64,000 nt of DNA from Cepaea nemoralis (lineage: Eukaryota > Mollusca > Gastropoda > Stylommatophora > Helicidae): assembly GCA_014155875.1 (NCBI GenBank), contig JACEFZ010017415.1, forward strand, positions 1,290,001 to 1,354,000, read 5' to 3'. A program made the translations under genes and the position numbers. The notes below the pieces were generated by a model. The model saw only the letters and a program-made list of their open reading frames with translations. It did not search any database and was not told the origin of the DNA. This document shows positions 21,130 through 31,417 of this stretch, in pieces (the stretch's first letter is position 1; each line of letters begins with the position of its first letter).

Positions 21130-22511
21130 GGCAGTGAACATGGCCTGTCTCATATAGCGCTCAGATACCTATCACAATCCAGCGAATTAATGTGGAAGTA
21201 ATCCAAAGAACGCTGTGACAAGTGATTTATTGTGATAAGGACATAGTCCTCCTATTTATTTAAATTATATTTTTAACAAGTGAATATGTGGAATAGATGA
21301 ACTGTTAGAATGATAAAGACAGTATTTTAAACATATAGTGATATTTATACGAACAGTGCTCAAGAACAGTACTACAGGTGGGTACAAATTTACCTGATGC
21401 CACCTTCTGGTAATATCCGTAGTACCGAAGCTTATGAATACTTGTGATATAAGCACAGCATAGTGGTCTAATATTTTAACGCTACAACTGTGTTATATAG
21501 ACAACAGTTAGAAAGTAAACACATCCAGAACAGTTTAATCCGTACTGCTATAGAACAGTGTTATCGGAACTGTGTTATCCGAACATATGAAATAACAGTG
21601 TGAAACTCCAACGTGTGAACACATCAAGTGTGTTATTCCAACGTGTGAACACATAAATTGTACACTTCCGCTTCCTTTTCGAACCATTTAGTTAAATTTA
21701 GCAAAAGTAGCAGACTATATAAATAATAGACACAAAGGAATGACACTTGAGAAAACTTTGTGACACCAAATTTACATAGATTTAGTTGTATGAAAGGATT
21801 TATATATTTGTTATCTAAGAATCATTGATTGATTAATTTTTTTCTCAATGGTGCCAACTATGTCACTATTGAAAATAAATATCAAACTATGACGCTTAGA
21901 ATAGAACTTACAAATGTACTTTATTTTTTTGAAAGAATGTGGAAATTATCTCCCATAACGTTTCACCATTACAGCAAGGGAAACAATTTGAAATATTGGG
22001 AAAATGTAAGCATGTATATAATGTCTTGTTCAGAATAGTCAGAACAACTACACTTCACCATGTGACATCAACTATGCGTGGAATATAACTACTAAAGTTG
22101 AGGACCAGAATTGGACTATCCGACGATGTCGGTTGGTGTCTAGTTCTGAAGTCATCTGAACAGTGATGACTTAAGGCCTGACATGTCTCTTTTTGTGATT
22201 TTTTTATTTTGTTGGGAGGTAGCGCGTTGCTTGAGAGATAGCGTTAGTCGCGGATAACTACCGGACTGGCTGAGTCCATTATCAACCTAAGTACAAATCC
22301 AACTAGGGGAAAGTACTTGATGAGAGTAGCCTTATGGCATTACTGAAGAAAGCATATATCATGCAACTACCCAGTAAACTTCAATGAATACCAAAGAGTC
22401 ATTTAATATGACAAACAGGTCGTCGATTCTGACGTTACATTATTAATGTAACCAAACTATAAACACCAGTAATGAAAGGGTATACCTTTCATAAGAGGGG
22501 GCGGCGGAGAA
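21130..22511 (+). other. Long 3' non-coding region and polypurine tract of LTR element
   Basis: About 1.36 kb lies between the pol stop and the 3' LTR with no ORF that I recognise. ACGTGTGAACACAT-type short repeats occur near 21.6 kb. The purine run AAGAGGGGGCGGCGGAGAA, immediately before the 3' LTR (about 22493-22511), is the plus-strand priming polypurine tract. Confidence 0.7.
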
Positions 22512-22991
22512 TGTCAGAATCTCCGAGGCGTCTTCATCTCCCCCGCCTGGCAACAACCAGGTACGACCGTGAACTAGACTAACAGTTACCATGCAGGCGA
22601 TGGCCAGAGGTCAGCGTGGTGCACGCAGACCACGAGGCGGAAAGCAGGGCCTACGAGGGAATCACTGCTGGTAGCTCAGACAGCCTTGGACAGCGAGACC
22701 GGACGGACATGAAAGAGTGTTGCTGTGTATGAGTCGAGACTGATGGAAGAAAGCCTGTATGCTTTGTTTGAGTACAGTGATGATTGCGTGAGTGATATAT
22801 TCATTTGTATTTATGATATTATTGATATCTTGCATTGTATGTTTCTGACAATGGCATTATCGCTAACTTTGAGCAATGCCTGATGTGACTGCGTTTTGAG
22901 AGGTGCGATTAAAGTGTTTGAGTTATATTGCCGTGTGTTTGTACACTGTTAGTGAACACGAGCCTTTGGTCATCTAATCAAGACCCTGACA
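22512..22991 (+). repeat. 3' LTR of Gmr1-type element
   Basis: The 480-bp LTR, TGTCAG to CTGACA, is preceded by the polypurine tract and followed by the AGGTC target duplication. Confidence 0.92.
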
Positions 22992-22998
22992 AGGTCTG

Positions 22999-23147
22999 AT
23001 GCCAGTAATGGGTACCATAAATGCTGCTAGGTCACAATATTATTAATAATGCATAGTTAAAGGTGGGAAGTGGGCACAACAACAAAAATTACCATTAAAA
23101 AATATACTTGACATGTTTCTGTGCAGGCCGTTATCTCTACAGGTCTG
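22999..23147. repeat. Pre-existing tandem repeat, copy 2 (right of LTR element)
   Basis: Matches 15180-15325 (ATGCCAGTAA to CTACAGGTCTG) with a few substitutions and small indels. Confidence 0.85.
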
Positions 23148-23329
23148 CATTTGTGTACAAGTTTACATGAGAAATTAATAAAAGACACCAGACAGCATAT
23201 ACCTACGCAAAAAACGGGCATTGAAAACCATTACAGCACTAGTAAAAAGTAAGATATTTATTAATATTATTATTTTAAATTTAGTATTATGACTTTTGGA
23301 GAAAGAAAAGACAATAATTATATACGAAC

Positions 23330-23539
23330 CAGATAAAATCTTGATGTAAAAAATGTTGCCTCTGTTCTTGGGATCTCTATTTGCAGCCTGTTCTTGTAGA
23401 TCACTGCTGTGATACAGAAGGACTGTATTTGTTTGGTGAGTTTTAAAATTAACTCGAAAATCTCCTTTTTTCCAGGATTGTAGTCTCATGAAGCTATTGC
23501 TGTTAGTGATGGTTACTGATTTCTCTTGTGACTGGGATT
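23330..23539 (-). CDS. CNTNAP-like: CNTNAP-like exon, laminin-G domain 3 (first half)
   Basis: The acceptor is GTGTATTTCCAG and the donor is TTATCTG|GTTCGT. The exon starts with two bases and ends with one, fitting its neighbours. The frame reads SQEKSVTITNSNSFMRL, then FRVNFKTHQTNTVLLYHSSD and NIFYIKILS. It is the first beta-sheet half of LamG3, aligning with the SYLHF, VSFFFKT and GVFLEN region of CNTNAP proteins. Length is 210 bp. Confidence 0.85.
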
Positions 23540-23589
23540 CTGGAAATACACAAAATGAAGTGTCAATTCATAGCCTTATGCAGTAAATG

Positions 23590-23990
23590 TTTTTCTAGGC
23601 TACCCAGTGACATCTGATGGAATATGTGACACAGAGGTTAAGAGAAGAATTACCAAATCCAGACTCGTTTACTAGAGTAAATAAATCCTGTTAATCAAAT
23701 ATTACGAGAAACACAAAATCCACTTATTAAAAAGTTGTGCGTAGCCTGTTCTTTTGTATGGATGCAAATGATGGACAATAAGTAATGAAATGGCGAGGAA
23801 GCTAATTGGAGTGGTGATGTGGTTTTTGAGAAGAATGTTGAAAATATTGCGGGCAGAAAAGAAAACAAATACTGAGGTATTAACAGCTGCAGGCATCACT
23901 ACATTGCTCTTCAAAACTGTAAGGAAAAGATAAATGAAATTTATAAGGAATATCATGAAATGGTTGCTTTTGTTTAAGGTATGTGGCAAA
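23590..23990 (+). pseudogene. RTE-like LINE C-terminal remnant
   Basis: Plus-strand reading with stops: FLGYPVTSDGICDTEVKRRI, PVLLYGCK, MWFLRRMLKILRAEKKTNTEV, LTAAGI. These are RTE-like RT C-terminal motifs. A related remnant, sharing GGTATTAACAGCTG, is at 53.1-53.4 kb. Confidence 0.65.
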
Positions 23991-23994
23991 TTAA

Positions 23995-24990
23995 GTTGAG
24001 TTAAGAACCGACATCACTGCACTCAGGATATTCCCATAAGCGCTCTGTCCCCTCGTTCAACAGCCAGCAAAGAGTCACACTACCAATCGTTCCCACCGGT
24101 ATCTGATTGAAAGTTCTCATCTTCCCTCTTAGTTTTGACATTCTTCCAGAACTCCTGCAATCTCATTCTTTCCACATACAGGTTGTCAATCTGCTCCCCC
24201 ACCTTCTCTGCCTGGTCCCACAGACACCCGACCACCTCTCCCTTGTCAATAGGTAATCTACCACCAAGCGGGGCATTCCCTGTCAGTATATTAACCTGTT
24301 CATTTTCCCACACTCCCGCATTGCCAGGGCAAAACATCCATGCAATTCTCACAATCTGTGACCTCTGAAGCGAGGTGAGCCATTCCACACAAAACATTCC
24401 TTTCTCCACCTTATTAAGCATACTCCTTGAGTCCGTAATGAATACAATTTGTGTTGCAATGGTCTCCTCTAACCAACGGAATGCCGCTGTGACTGCCTCC
24501 ACCTCCATTTTCAAGCTGGAGGTCGTAGCCTCATATGCAGACTCTACTTTTTCAAGAATCGTCCATTAGCCTTTGCAATGAAACCCCAACCACTATGTAT
24601 GTTTCTCACCACTGACCTATCGGTGTAGATGACTATGTCACCTTGATGTGTGTTACTCTGGATCAGTGGTTGCACCTCAAACTCTTGCGGCCCACTGCCC
24701 ATTCTCTGCACTCCCGACCCAGTGTTGCTATTACATTGTGCCAGTCCGTCATGTCTTCCAGTACTTTAACCCACTCTTTTTCACAACTGATGGTCTAGAT
24801 CACACACCTGACATATAGATATTTCTGCCTGTGTCATCCAGACCCACCCCATCTTAGTCTATGACCCTTGACCATATCCATGGCTTCATGCAGGGGGTGA
24901 TCCCTATCTGCAGCAGCTCTCAGGTTCCGTTTGGCCTGAAGGACCCTATGCCTATCTATCATTGTTGGTAACACCAGGATATGCTTCATG
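23995..24990 (-). pseudogene. I-type LINE RNase H fragment
   Basis: Minus-strand frames carry MKMEVEAVTAAFRWLEETIA, FITDSRSMLNKVEKGM and FCPGNAGVWENEQVNILTG, with GHAGxxGNExADxLAG degraded. The first Asp motif lies upstream at about 24.6 kb (VIYTDRSVV, where DG has become DR). It is closest to the nested copy at 11.7-12.5 kb. Confidence 0.72.
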
Positions 24991-25215
24991 CATATAATTG
25001 GTGTGTCCTTTGTGCACTTTGGACACAGAGCAAAAGAATTCTACACTGAATCAGTTAGCCAACTGGTGTTTTCAACATGGTCATGGTTTGTCAGCCAGCT
25101 AATTCTGTTTGTTTGTACTACAGGGTTACCTGTTTTATTTCTTTGTACTCATTCCAGTGTTGCCTGTTATATTTGTGACACTGAAATTATTTATGACTGA
25201 TAAGCACAGCTCCAA

Positions 25216-25350
<135 letters not shown>

Positions 25351-25407
25351 ACAAGAAAGACAACGTAATTATAATAATGCAAAGAAAATAATACTGAAAA
25401 TATGTAC

Positions 25408-25542
25408 CACTTCCCCAGCATCTCAAAGGTCCAAGTGTCATCTGTGCAGTGCCTTCATTGTTCTGAATAAATGAAAGTTCCATGAGAGGCAACTGGTTTA
25501 GCTGATGGTTAAAACCTTGATCAACTCTGGGTTCCACTGAAT
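25408..25542 (-). CDS. CNTNAP-like: CNTNAP-like exon between fibrinogen-like and LamG3 modules
   Basis: The acceptor is TTTTACTCTGCAG and the donor is GAAGTG|GTACAT. The exon starts with two bases and ends with one. The frame reads SVEPRVDQGFNHQLNQLPLM, then LSFIQNNEGTAQMT and LGPLRCWGS. It aligns with the stretch LLSYKEHLPV, then KLGPLLCQGD that follows the fibrinogen-like domain in vertebrate CNTNAPs. Length is 135 bp. The 3' splice site is only 19 nt downstream of a hammerhead-bearing SINE. Confidence 0.87.
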
Positions 25543-25561
25543 CTGCAGAGTAAAATAGATT

Positions 25562-25828
25562 TAAAGATTGAGCACAACCCCCTACTGGCAACGCTGATCA
25601 TATTCCGGCACAAACGTTAAGCCTTGTTCACGTCAGATTGGAAGCACCAAACTCAAGTTTCGCTCTTGTTTGAGCTCATCAGTAGTGCATATCCTTGACT
25701 GGACCTGGGATTGAACTTCAGATCACTGGCGTGTGAGACATGTGTGCAACCACTGACCACACAACTAACGCTGGACACGGCCAATTATCATACTAGAATA
25801 TCACGTCACCCATTGTAGGCTGTAGCTC
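25562..25828 (-). mobile_element. tRNA-headed SINE with hammerhead ribozyme (family A, copy 1)
   Basis: Read on the minus strand, the element starts GAGCTACAGCCTACAATGGG. It then has a tRNA-like head with box A (TGTGGTCAGTGGTTGC) and box B (AGTTCAATCCC, close to GGTTCGANTCC), the hammerhead motif, and a 3' part ending GGGTTGTGCTCAATCTTTA. It aligns along its whole length with 61797-62052. It lies in sense orientation at the very 3' end of the intron before exon 25408-25542 and may supply the branch-point region. No clear target duplication was seen for this copy. Confidence 0.85.
25640..25694 (-). ncRNA. Hammerhead ribozyme, type I, intact core
   Basis: The minus strand shows the complete conserved core in order. 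Stem I 5' strand is GCACUA (25688-25683), then CUGAUGA (25682-25676). Stem II is GCUC/GAGC with loop AAACAA (25675-25662), then GAAA (25661-25658). A short self-complementary stem III, ACUUGAGU, follows (25658-25651). Position 17 is U (25650), and the stem I 3' strand is UGGUGC (25649-25644) with one U-G wobble. Outer stem I adds GGA/UCC across a UAU bulge. Predicted cleavage is between 25650 and 25649. A two-nucleotide stem III loop is typical of minimal type I hammerheads, which often cleave best as dimers, so activity in cis may be weak. Confidence 0.82.
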
Positions 25829-26003
25829 AAAATTTGCCCAATCGCCGCGACTGACATCCGTTAATCGAAGTGGCCCCGAATGATCAGGTGATTAATAGAT
25901 TTGATAAATAATAAATAAAATAGATTTATATGTTAAAACTACAGAATAAAATTGAGATAAAATAACTGTAACAGTTACTATGAACCACAAGTCAATCATG
26001 TAA

Positions 26004-26400
26004 CAGTGAGGGGCTGCGTGGTCTCGAGGTATGGTGTCCGCCTCGAGTGCTGGAGGTCCCGGGTTCAAGCTCGTGATGACCGGGAGTTTTTCTCGTGGAC
26101 TTCTAGTAATAAAATTCCCCCTGGTCTCTGGGTAGTGAGATCGGACGCCCGTGTGTATTGTTGCGCACGTAAAAAATCCCTTGGCAGTTGGAAATAGAAA
26201 AAGAGTAGCCTAACGGCGCTGCCAGGGCAAAATTTCGAGTTAAAAATCTACCTAAAGTATTTCAGGTTCCTCGCCGGTGCTACGGAGTTCGTGCACTGAA
26301 CTGAGTTTCTCCAGACTCAGGTTAGGAGGAAAACGGAGCACTTTGGGTTGCACCCGTGTGCCGTGATATTGATCCATCGACTAAACTAAACTAAACTAAA
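26004..26400 (+). mobile_element. tRNA-derived SINE with (CTAAA)n tail (family B)
   Basis: This 397-bp SINE has box A in GCGTGGTCTCGAGGTATGG and box B in GGGTTCAAGCTCG, a body ending TGCCGTGATATTGATCCATC, and a tail of CTAAA repeats (about 26379-26400). Flanking target duplications CATGTAA lie at 25997-26003 and 26401-26407. The ORF across it is not coding. Confidence 0.88.
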
Positions 26401-26407
26401 CATGTAA

Positions 26408-27520
26408 TAGTTAGTAGCACATCTGAATTCACTCAACATAGTTCTCAGTGCTAATTTTTCCAACAAAATGTATCATTTGGAAAATGACTGCCAAAAACTT
26501 TATATATGGCAGAAACACCACAGAAAAAGAGAAAAAGAATGACTAACAGGCACAATACACATCTACTTTTTTAGTTATAATAAACCGTTTTTCAAGGACA
26601 ACATTCTTCATATTTCTCCTTTCCATTGTCCATGTGACACTTTTTAGTATCAGGCTAAGAAATTATGTGTAGGCAAGATCTCCGTGAGGCTGTGTACAAG
26701 GCAATGTTCTTATTTCTTATAATCCATCACTAGTGGGGTCCGTCCCTTGCCCTATTTCTTATCTAAATGTCAATCCAGTGTGACATTGACCATAACATCC
26801 ATCAAGTGCCCATTGCTCTAACCTTATGGGGCTAGTAACATACCTAATATGGCTAACGGCATGAAAATAGGTCCTACCATATCAGCTACCATATTGATTC
26901 CTACTGAATGTTACAGTTTGCCCAAAACTACTTTTAACATAAAAGCTCTCTTATTTTCCACACATCTCACAATTTATTAAATGCATCATCCATCCGTTGT
27001 GTGAATATCCACAATGAAGAGATGTGATATAATGTACTTTGGACACACTGGTAGATGTTTAGCAGACAGGTTTAGGAACATCTGAAAGATACCACACATA
27101 AAATTCGTGGAGGAATATTTTGCCTAATGAAAATGCAGTTTGTCCCATGAACATAAGCAGAAGATAAAAACATATACACACCTACATGTTGAAGGGAGGG
27201 AGATATGGAAGGAGGCAGAAAGACAGAGAGAGAAAAAGAGAGAGAGAGAAAGAGAAAGAGATGATGGTGATGATGACACAGTTATATAAAGTCAGCTGTA
27301 TCTACTTTAATCATGCTAGCACTGTTTAATACTGCAAGAACACTATTTTCCCCATGCTCACAAAATGTAAGTTTTGAATACCCAGCTCTTTCAGAGAAAG
27401 GTATGTACTGTCTTTCCTTACTTGTGATCATGATCATCCTCTAGCACCATTTAAAACGTGAGATTAAATAGAATGAGATGGTTACATAATGCTGAATGAA
27501 ATTTGCCATATGCTGAGAGA
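26408..27520. other. Intron, nothing recognised except a GA-rich tract
   Basis: This is AT-rich intron sequence. A GA-rich low-complexity stretch lies at about 27215-27260. No gene or TE motif was recognised. Confidence 0.4.
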
Positions 27521-27640
27521 ATATGAATAAAATTTGATGGAACTGCGGTAAAGCTGTGGAAATGTAAACAATATAAAATAGCACAAAGTAATGCAGCTTT
27601 ACAGAACAGAATTATGAAACATACAGGACATTGCAGTGAC

Positions 27641-28344
27641 TAGCCTTCATCAGCAAACAAATACATACACAAAACACAACATTTAGTCATGGAGAAGACC
27701 CTCCGGTGACTACATTAAGGTATAAGGATGGGATGAGAAGAATAAAAAGATGAAAAAATGAGAGCAATGAAGAAAAAATGAAAATATGAAAAAAAAATGT
27801 TGCTATTTTATCCTCTTTTATACATAGCCATGGGAGTCTGTGGGTCATGGGGACCGGAGTAGGGGATGATACCAGGGAAGTGGGTGGTAACGGTTCAGTG
27901 AAAGATTGTATGAACATCTACTGGGACTCCTTAGCTTTCACTCTCGGATAACTATCACATCTCCATTGCTTCCAGTTTCCCGCCTTACATCCCTGCCCCT
28001 TATTTTTATGCACCACTTCCACTCATTTACCTGTGACTTTCACTGAACCGTTACCATCCCGTACCCTGGTATCATACTCTACCCCGATCCCCATGACCCA
28101 CAGGCTCCCACGGCTATGTATAAAAGAGGATAAAGATGACATTCGTGGTAGTAGTACAGCCTGGACTCTGAGATAAGTAGCAACATTTTTTTTCTTCATA
28201 TTTACATGTTCTCTTCATTGCTCTCATGTTTTCATCTTTTTATTCTTCTCATCCTATCCTTATGCCTTAATGCAGCCACCAGAGGGTCTTCTCTGTGACT
28301 ATATGTTGTGTTTTGTGTATGTATTTGTTTGCTGATGAAGGCTA
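27641..28344. mobile_element. 704-bp palindromic (foldback-type) element
   Basis: The left arm (27641-27904, TAGCCTTCATCAGCAAAC to GGTTCAGTGAAAG) is the reverse complement of the right arm (28037-28344, CTTTCACTGAACC to GTTTGCTGATGAAGGCTA). A 132-bp unpaired spacer separates them. Arm identity is high with small indels. A single-arm relative lies at about 29867-30265. The right end abuts an RTE fragment. No transposase is encoded; it could be a non-autonomous foldback/MITE-like element or an inverted duplication. Confidence 0.82.
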
Positions 28345-28915
28345 TTCTGATGGGAGATGCCTTGAAGAGATTAGAACAAAAATCTCCATGGCAAAAGTAG
28401 CCTTTAGCAAGATGAAAAACATATTGACCAATAAAAAGATGTCAATTGAAACGAGAAAAAGAGTGTTGAGATGCTACATTGAACCTGTACTTTTAAATGG
28501 ATGTGAAGCGTGGACAATGAGCAGTCAGGCTGAAAAACATCTGATGGCTGTAGAGATGTGGTTTCTGAGGAAAATGCAAAGAATACCATGGACAGCCAGA
28601 AAGACCAATGAACAAGTCCTTCAAGAAACAAATGAAGATCGTAAATTGATTAGAGAAATTAGACGTAGACAGTCAAAAATTTTTGGGCATGTTATGAGAA
28701 GAAATGGATTGGAGAATTTGGTGACAACTGGTAAGATCGAGGGGAACAGACCAAGGGGAAGACCTAGAAGCAAGTACCTGGATGGCTTGGCCTTGTGGCA
28801 TGGTCGAGACAGAAACACGGAGCTGATCCACGACTCTGGTGATCGAGTGAGATGGCAGAACATGACCGCCCACGCTTACCGGCATGGCACATGATGGATG
28901 GATGGAAGGCTATTC
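28345..28915 (+). pseudogene. RTE LINE 3' fragment
   Basis: A long frame (in the 28295-28894 ORF) reads DGRCLEEIRTKISMAKVAF, then KKMSIETRKRVLRCYIEPVLL, EMWFLRKMQRIPWTARKTN, FGHVMRRNGLENLVTTGKIE and LALWHGRDRNTELIHDSGD. It ends at the RTE 3' UTR CGGCATGGCACATGATGGATGG. It is very similar to the 57-60 kb RTE. It is 5'-truncated exactly at the palindromic element. Confidence 0.9.
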
Positions 28916-28929
28916 GTCGCAACGTCCTA

Positions 28930-29397
28930 TCATCATCAAGTGCCCTGCCAGCTGGCGTAGGTGTTCATGGCTCTCCACAGATCACAGTCTTTGGTCTTCT
29001 GGATCAACTCTGCTGATGATATTCCTCCATGCAACCGCCTCAATCCACCCAGCATCATTTCTCATGGTCTGCCTCTGCCTCTCTTCCCCTCAATCTTTCC
29101 AGTTGTCACGATGTTCTTCAAAGCCTCTCTTCTCATCACATGACCAAAGAAAGTTGTTTGTCTCTTTCTTATTGTTGTATATAGTGTTCTAGTTTCATTA
29201 ACCTCTTTCAGGCAATTGTTGTTAGTTTCTCTTGCAGTCCAAGGAATTTGTAACATTCGTCTCAAAAACCACATCTTTGTTACTTCTAAGTTCTTCCTAA
29301 TTAGTTCATTTACATTCCAAGATTCGCTGTGATACAGCAAAACTGGTTCTATTTAGCATTTCAGCATTCTCTTTCTTACACTCATTGATAGTGAGTG
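28930..29397 (-). pseudogene. RTE LINE fragment (subfamily as at 3 kb)
   Basis: Minus-strand frame: LYHSESWNVNELIRKNLEV, KMWFLRRMLQIPWTARETN, FFGHVMRREALKNIVTTGK. The non-coding end has ATCATCAAGTGCCCTGCC (from about 28931), matching the tail of the 3-kb copy. Confidence 0.82.
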
Positions 29398-29866
29398 TCC
29401 CGTGTCTGATACAGCCATCTGAAGATCATCTGCCACACCCTGCACCCATCTTCTCTTTGGTCTTCCTCTTCCTCTCTTCCCAAGCATATACCCCTCCATT
29501 ACTGTTCTCTCCAAACTTTCATGACGTTTCAAGTGACCAAAATATTTCAATTTTCTGTATTTTATCGTCTTTAATAGCCAACCTTCTTCAATATTCAGAT
29601 CTTGAAGTATGGATGCATTTGTTCTTCTCTTTATCCAAGATATTCTTAGAACTCTATAAAATGTATATTCAAAGGCATTTATGCACTGCTCAGCTTGTTT
29701 AGTAAGTGTCCTGGTCTCACAGGCGTATGCAATGGGAAAGATGCATGCTCTTAAAAATCTAATATTTGCAGTTATATCTGTCCCACTCCACAATTTATTC
29801 AGTTGTTTTAGTCTTTGAAGAGCAATAGATATTCGTTTTATAATTTCTTTCACTGTGTCACTATTG
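29398..29866 (-). pseudogene. Third RTE-like LINE fragment
   Basis: Minus-strand frame within 29928-29353: VKEIIKRISIALQRLKQLN, LRACIFPIAYACETRTLTKQ, YTFYRVLRISWIKRRTNASI and FGHLKRHESLERTVMEG, from an RTE-like RT of a distinct subfamily. Its lower edge fuses in frame to the neighbouring RTE fragment. Confidence 0.78.
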
Positions 29867-30265
29867 TTGAATAAAATTTGGTGGAACTGCGGTAAAGCTG
29901 TGAAAATGTAAACAATATAAAATGACACAAAGTAGTGCAGCTTTAAATAACAGAATTATGACATATACAGGACATTGCGGCAATTAGCCTTCATCAGCAA
30001 ACAAACACATTCACAAAACACAACATAAAGTCAAGGAGATCTCCTGTGACTACATCAAAACGTGACGACAGAACGAGAAGAACAAAAAGATGAAAAAAAT
30101 GAAAGCAATGAAGAATAAAATGAAAATTGGAAAAAGTTTTCATACTTAACTCAAATTCCGAGCTGTGTATAATGCCGAATATCGCCGATGTATTCTTTTT
30201 ATACCCAACCGAGGGAGTGAGAAGTAGGATGATGACGGTGTGGTGGGTGTAACAGTTCGGTGAGC
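29867..30265. repeat. Single-arm copy of the palindromic element
   Basis: The stretch GAATAAAATTTGGTGGAACTGC ... TTAGCCTTCATCAGCAAACA ... AACAGTTCGGTGAG matches 27522-27907 over about 390 bp, including a short internal hairpin (TAAAGCTGTG / GCAGCTTTA). A poly-G run follows at about 30280. Confidence 0.75.
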
Positions 30266-30529
30266 ACATTTAAAGAAAGGGGGGGGGGGGGGGTTCAGAG
30301 GCAGGATGGTAGGATGGCAACCTGTGATAGTAGTCTGAGAATGGTACTGAGCAATCCCAGTGGATGTACTAACAAAGCATGAGTGGGTGCTAGTGAATGG
30401 GTTGGTCCTGGTGGACGAATATTGAAGAGCAATGGAGTGTGCACCCAAGTATGATGGTGATACTAACCAAACTCACATTATGCACTCCTTTATGTTATTG
30501 TGAGGCAAGTCCTCCAGACTTAGTGTTAT

Positions 30530-30925
30530 TTGATCTGCCTGGCCTGGGGGTCTCACCACAATATCTTTTTCTTATGATGTTTTCTTTCATGGTTGTTAGG
30601 GTTTCTTGGCAAGTTTTGCAGAAGGTAGTTTGCCATTGCTTTCCTTCTGGGCATTGACTGTACTAGTCGGTGGCCATAGCCATTGTCTCTAATGATAAGA
30701 TCATCTGTCTATCGCCGGAAAGTGCAGACCATATCCAATAACAATCTGTCAGCTGCTCTCACACTCCATCAACCACTTGCTTCCATGGCATCGCGTAACC
30801 CTGATAGGGAAGGGGGGCTAAACGGGTACTCCACCTTGCCCAGGGGTGCTCCGTAGACTAACGGAGGAAAGGAGGCATCTTACATCTCCTTTGATAGGGA
30901 ATACCCCTACCCTGCAAAAATAGGA
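30530..30925 (+). repeat. Dispersed repeat F, copy 1
   Basis: The segment AACAATCTGTCAGCTGCTCTCAC ... CGTAACCCTGATAGGG ... TAGACTAACGGAGGAAA ... CTCCTTTGATAGGG is shared with 41709-41934. The upstream TTTCTTGGCAAGTTTTG ... TTTGCCATTGCTTTC block resembles part of SINE family E. The repeat is unclassified. Confidence 0.65.
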
Positions 30926-31417
30926 AGGCAAATTTCACATGCCATACTTTCTGAAAAACAAGGTTCCATTATAACAGACCTAAAAGAAGTATAGCAGAGA
31001 AATATTTAAAAAAAAAAAAAAAAACAGGTGTGGAAAACACCAATAAGAAAAGTTAGAAAACAAAACATGATATTTCATTATTCTGTAAAAATGACACTGA
31101 CGTTAACTACTATGTTATCTAAGAGGAACATTCATATGACACAATATACCCCCTCTGGTGAGCCATGTTCTTGTAATTTACACTTGTAAACATTTGCACA
31201 ATAGACTTGCCTCATATTAATTTGTTTTAGGAGCTGTGTCCTTTTTTTCTCAAGTACATTTTCCATACTGCAATATTATATTCATCATTTGGATATATGG
31301 TCTTATAAAAAGACTATACAATAGTTTATTAAATGTACAGGTGGTTCTTTGTTGTGGATCTATTTTATATTTGCTCCTAATACTTTCAAATGCTGACTAT
31401 GATTTATATTTGCTTAC

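Larger units (their letters stand above)
15324..22991 (+). mobile_element. Gmr1-type Ty3/gypsy LTR retrotransposon, complete but decayed
   Basis: This is a 7.67-kb element with direct LTRs (15324-15832 and 22512-22991) that start TGTCAG and end CTGACA. A 5-bp target duplication, AGGTC, lies at 15319-15323 and 22992-22996. The internal order is gag, protease, integrase, reverse transcriptase, RNase H. Integrase upstream of RT is unusual for gypsy-like elements and is the hallmark of the Gmr1 group first described from cod. The element sits in the host gene's intron in antisense orientation. It carries stops and frameshifts, so it is probably inactive. Confidence 0.92.

Noticed and set aside
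26040..26110. Hammerhead in SINE B (GTGATGACCGGGAG...)
   Set aside because: It has a GTGATGA string but no GAAA box in the right place and no stem I or II pairing.
26006..26197. 63-codon ORF with MRGCVVSRYGVRLECW
   Set aside because: It is the translation of a tRNA-derived SINE; box A and box B account for the sequence.
27241..27260. GA-rich tract as a regulatory element
   Set aside because: Simple low-complexity repeat without any nearby gene start.
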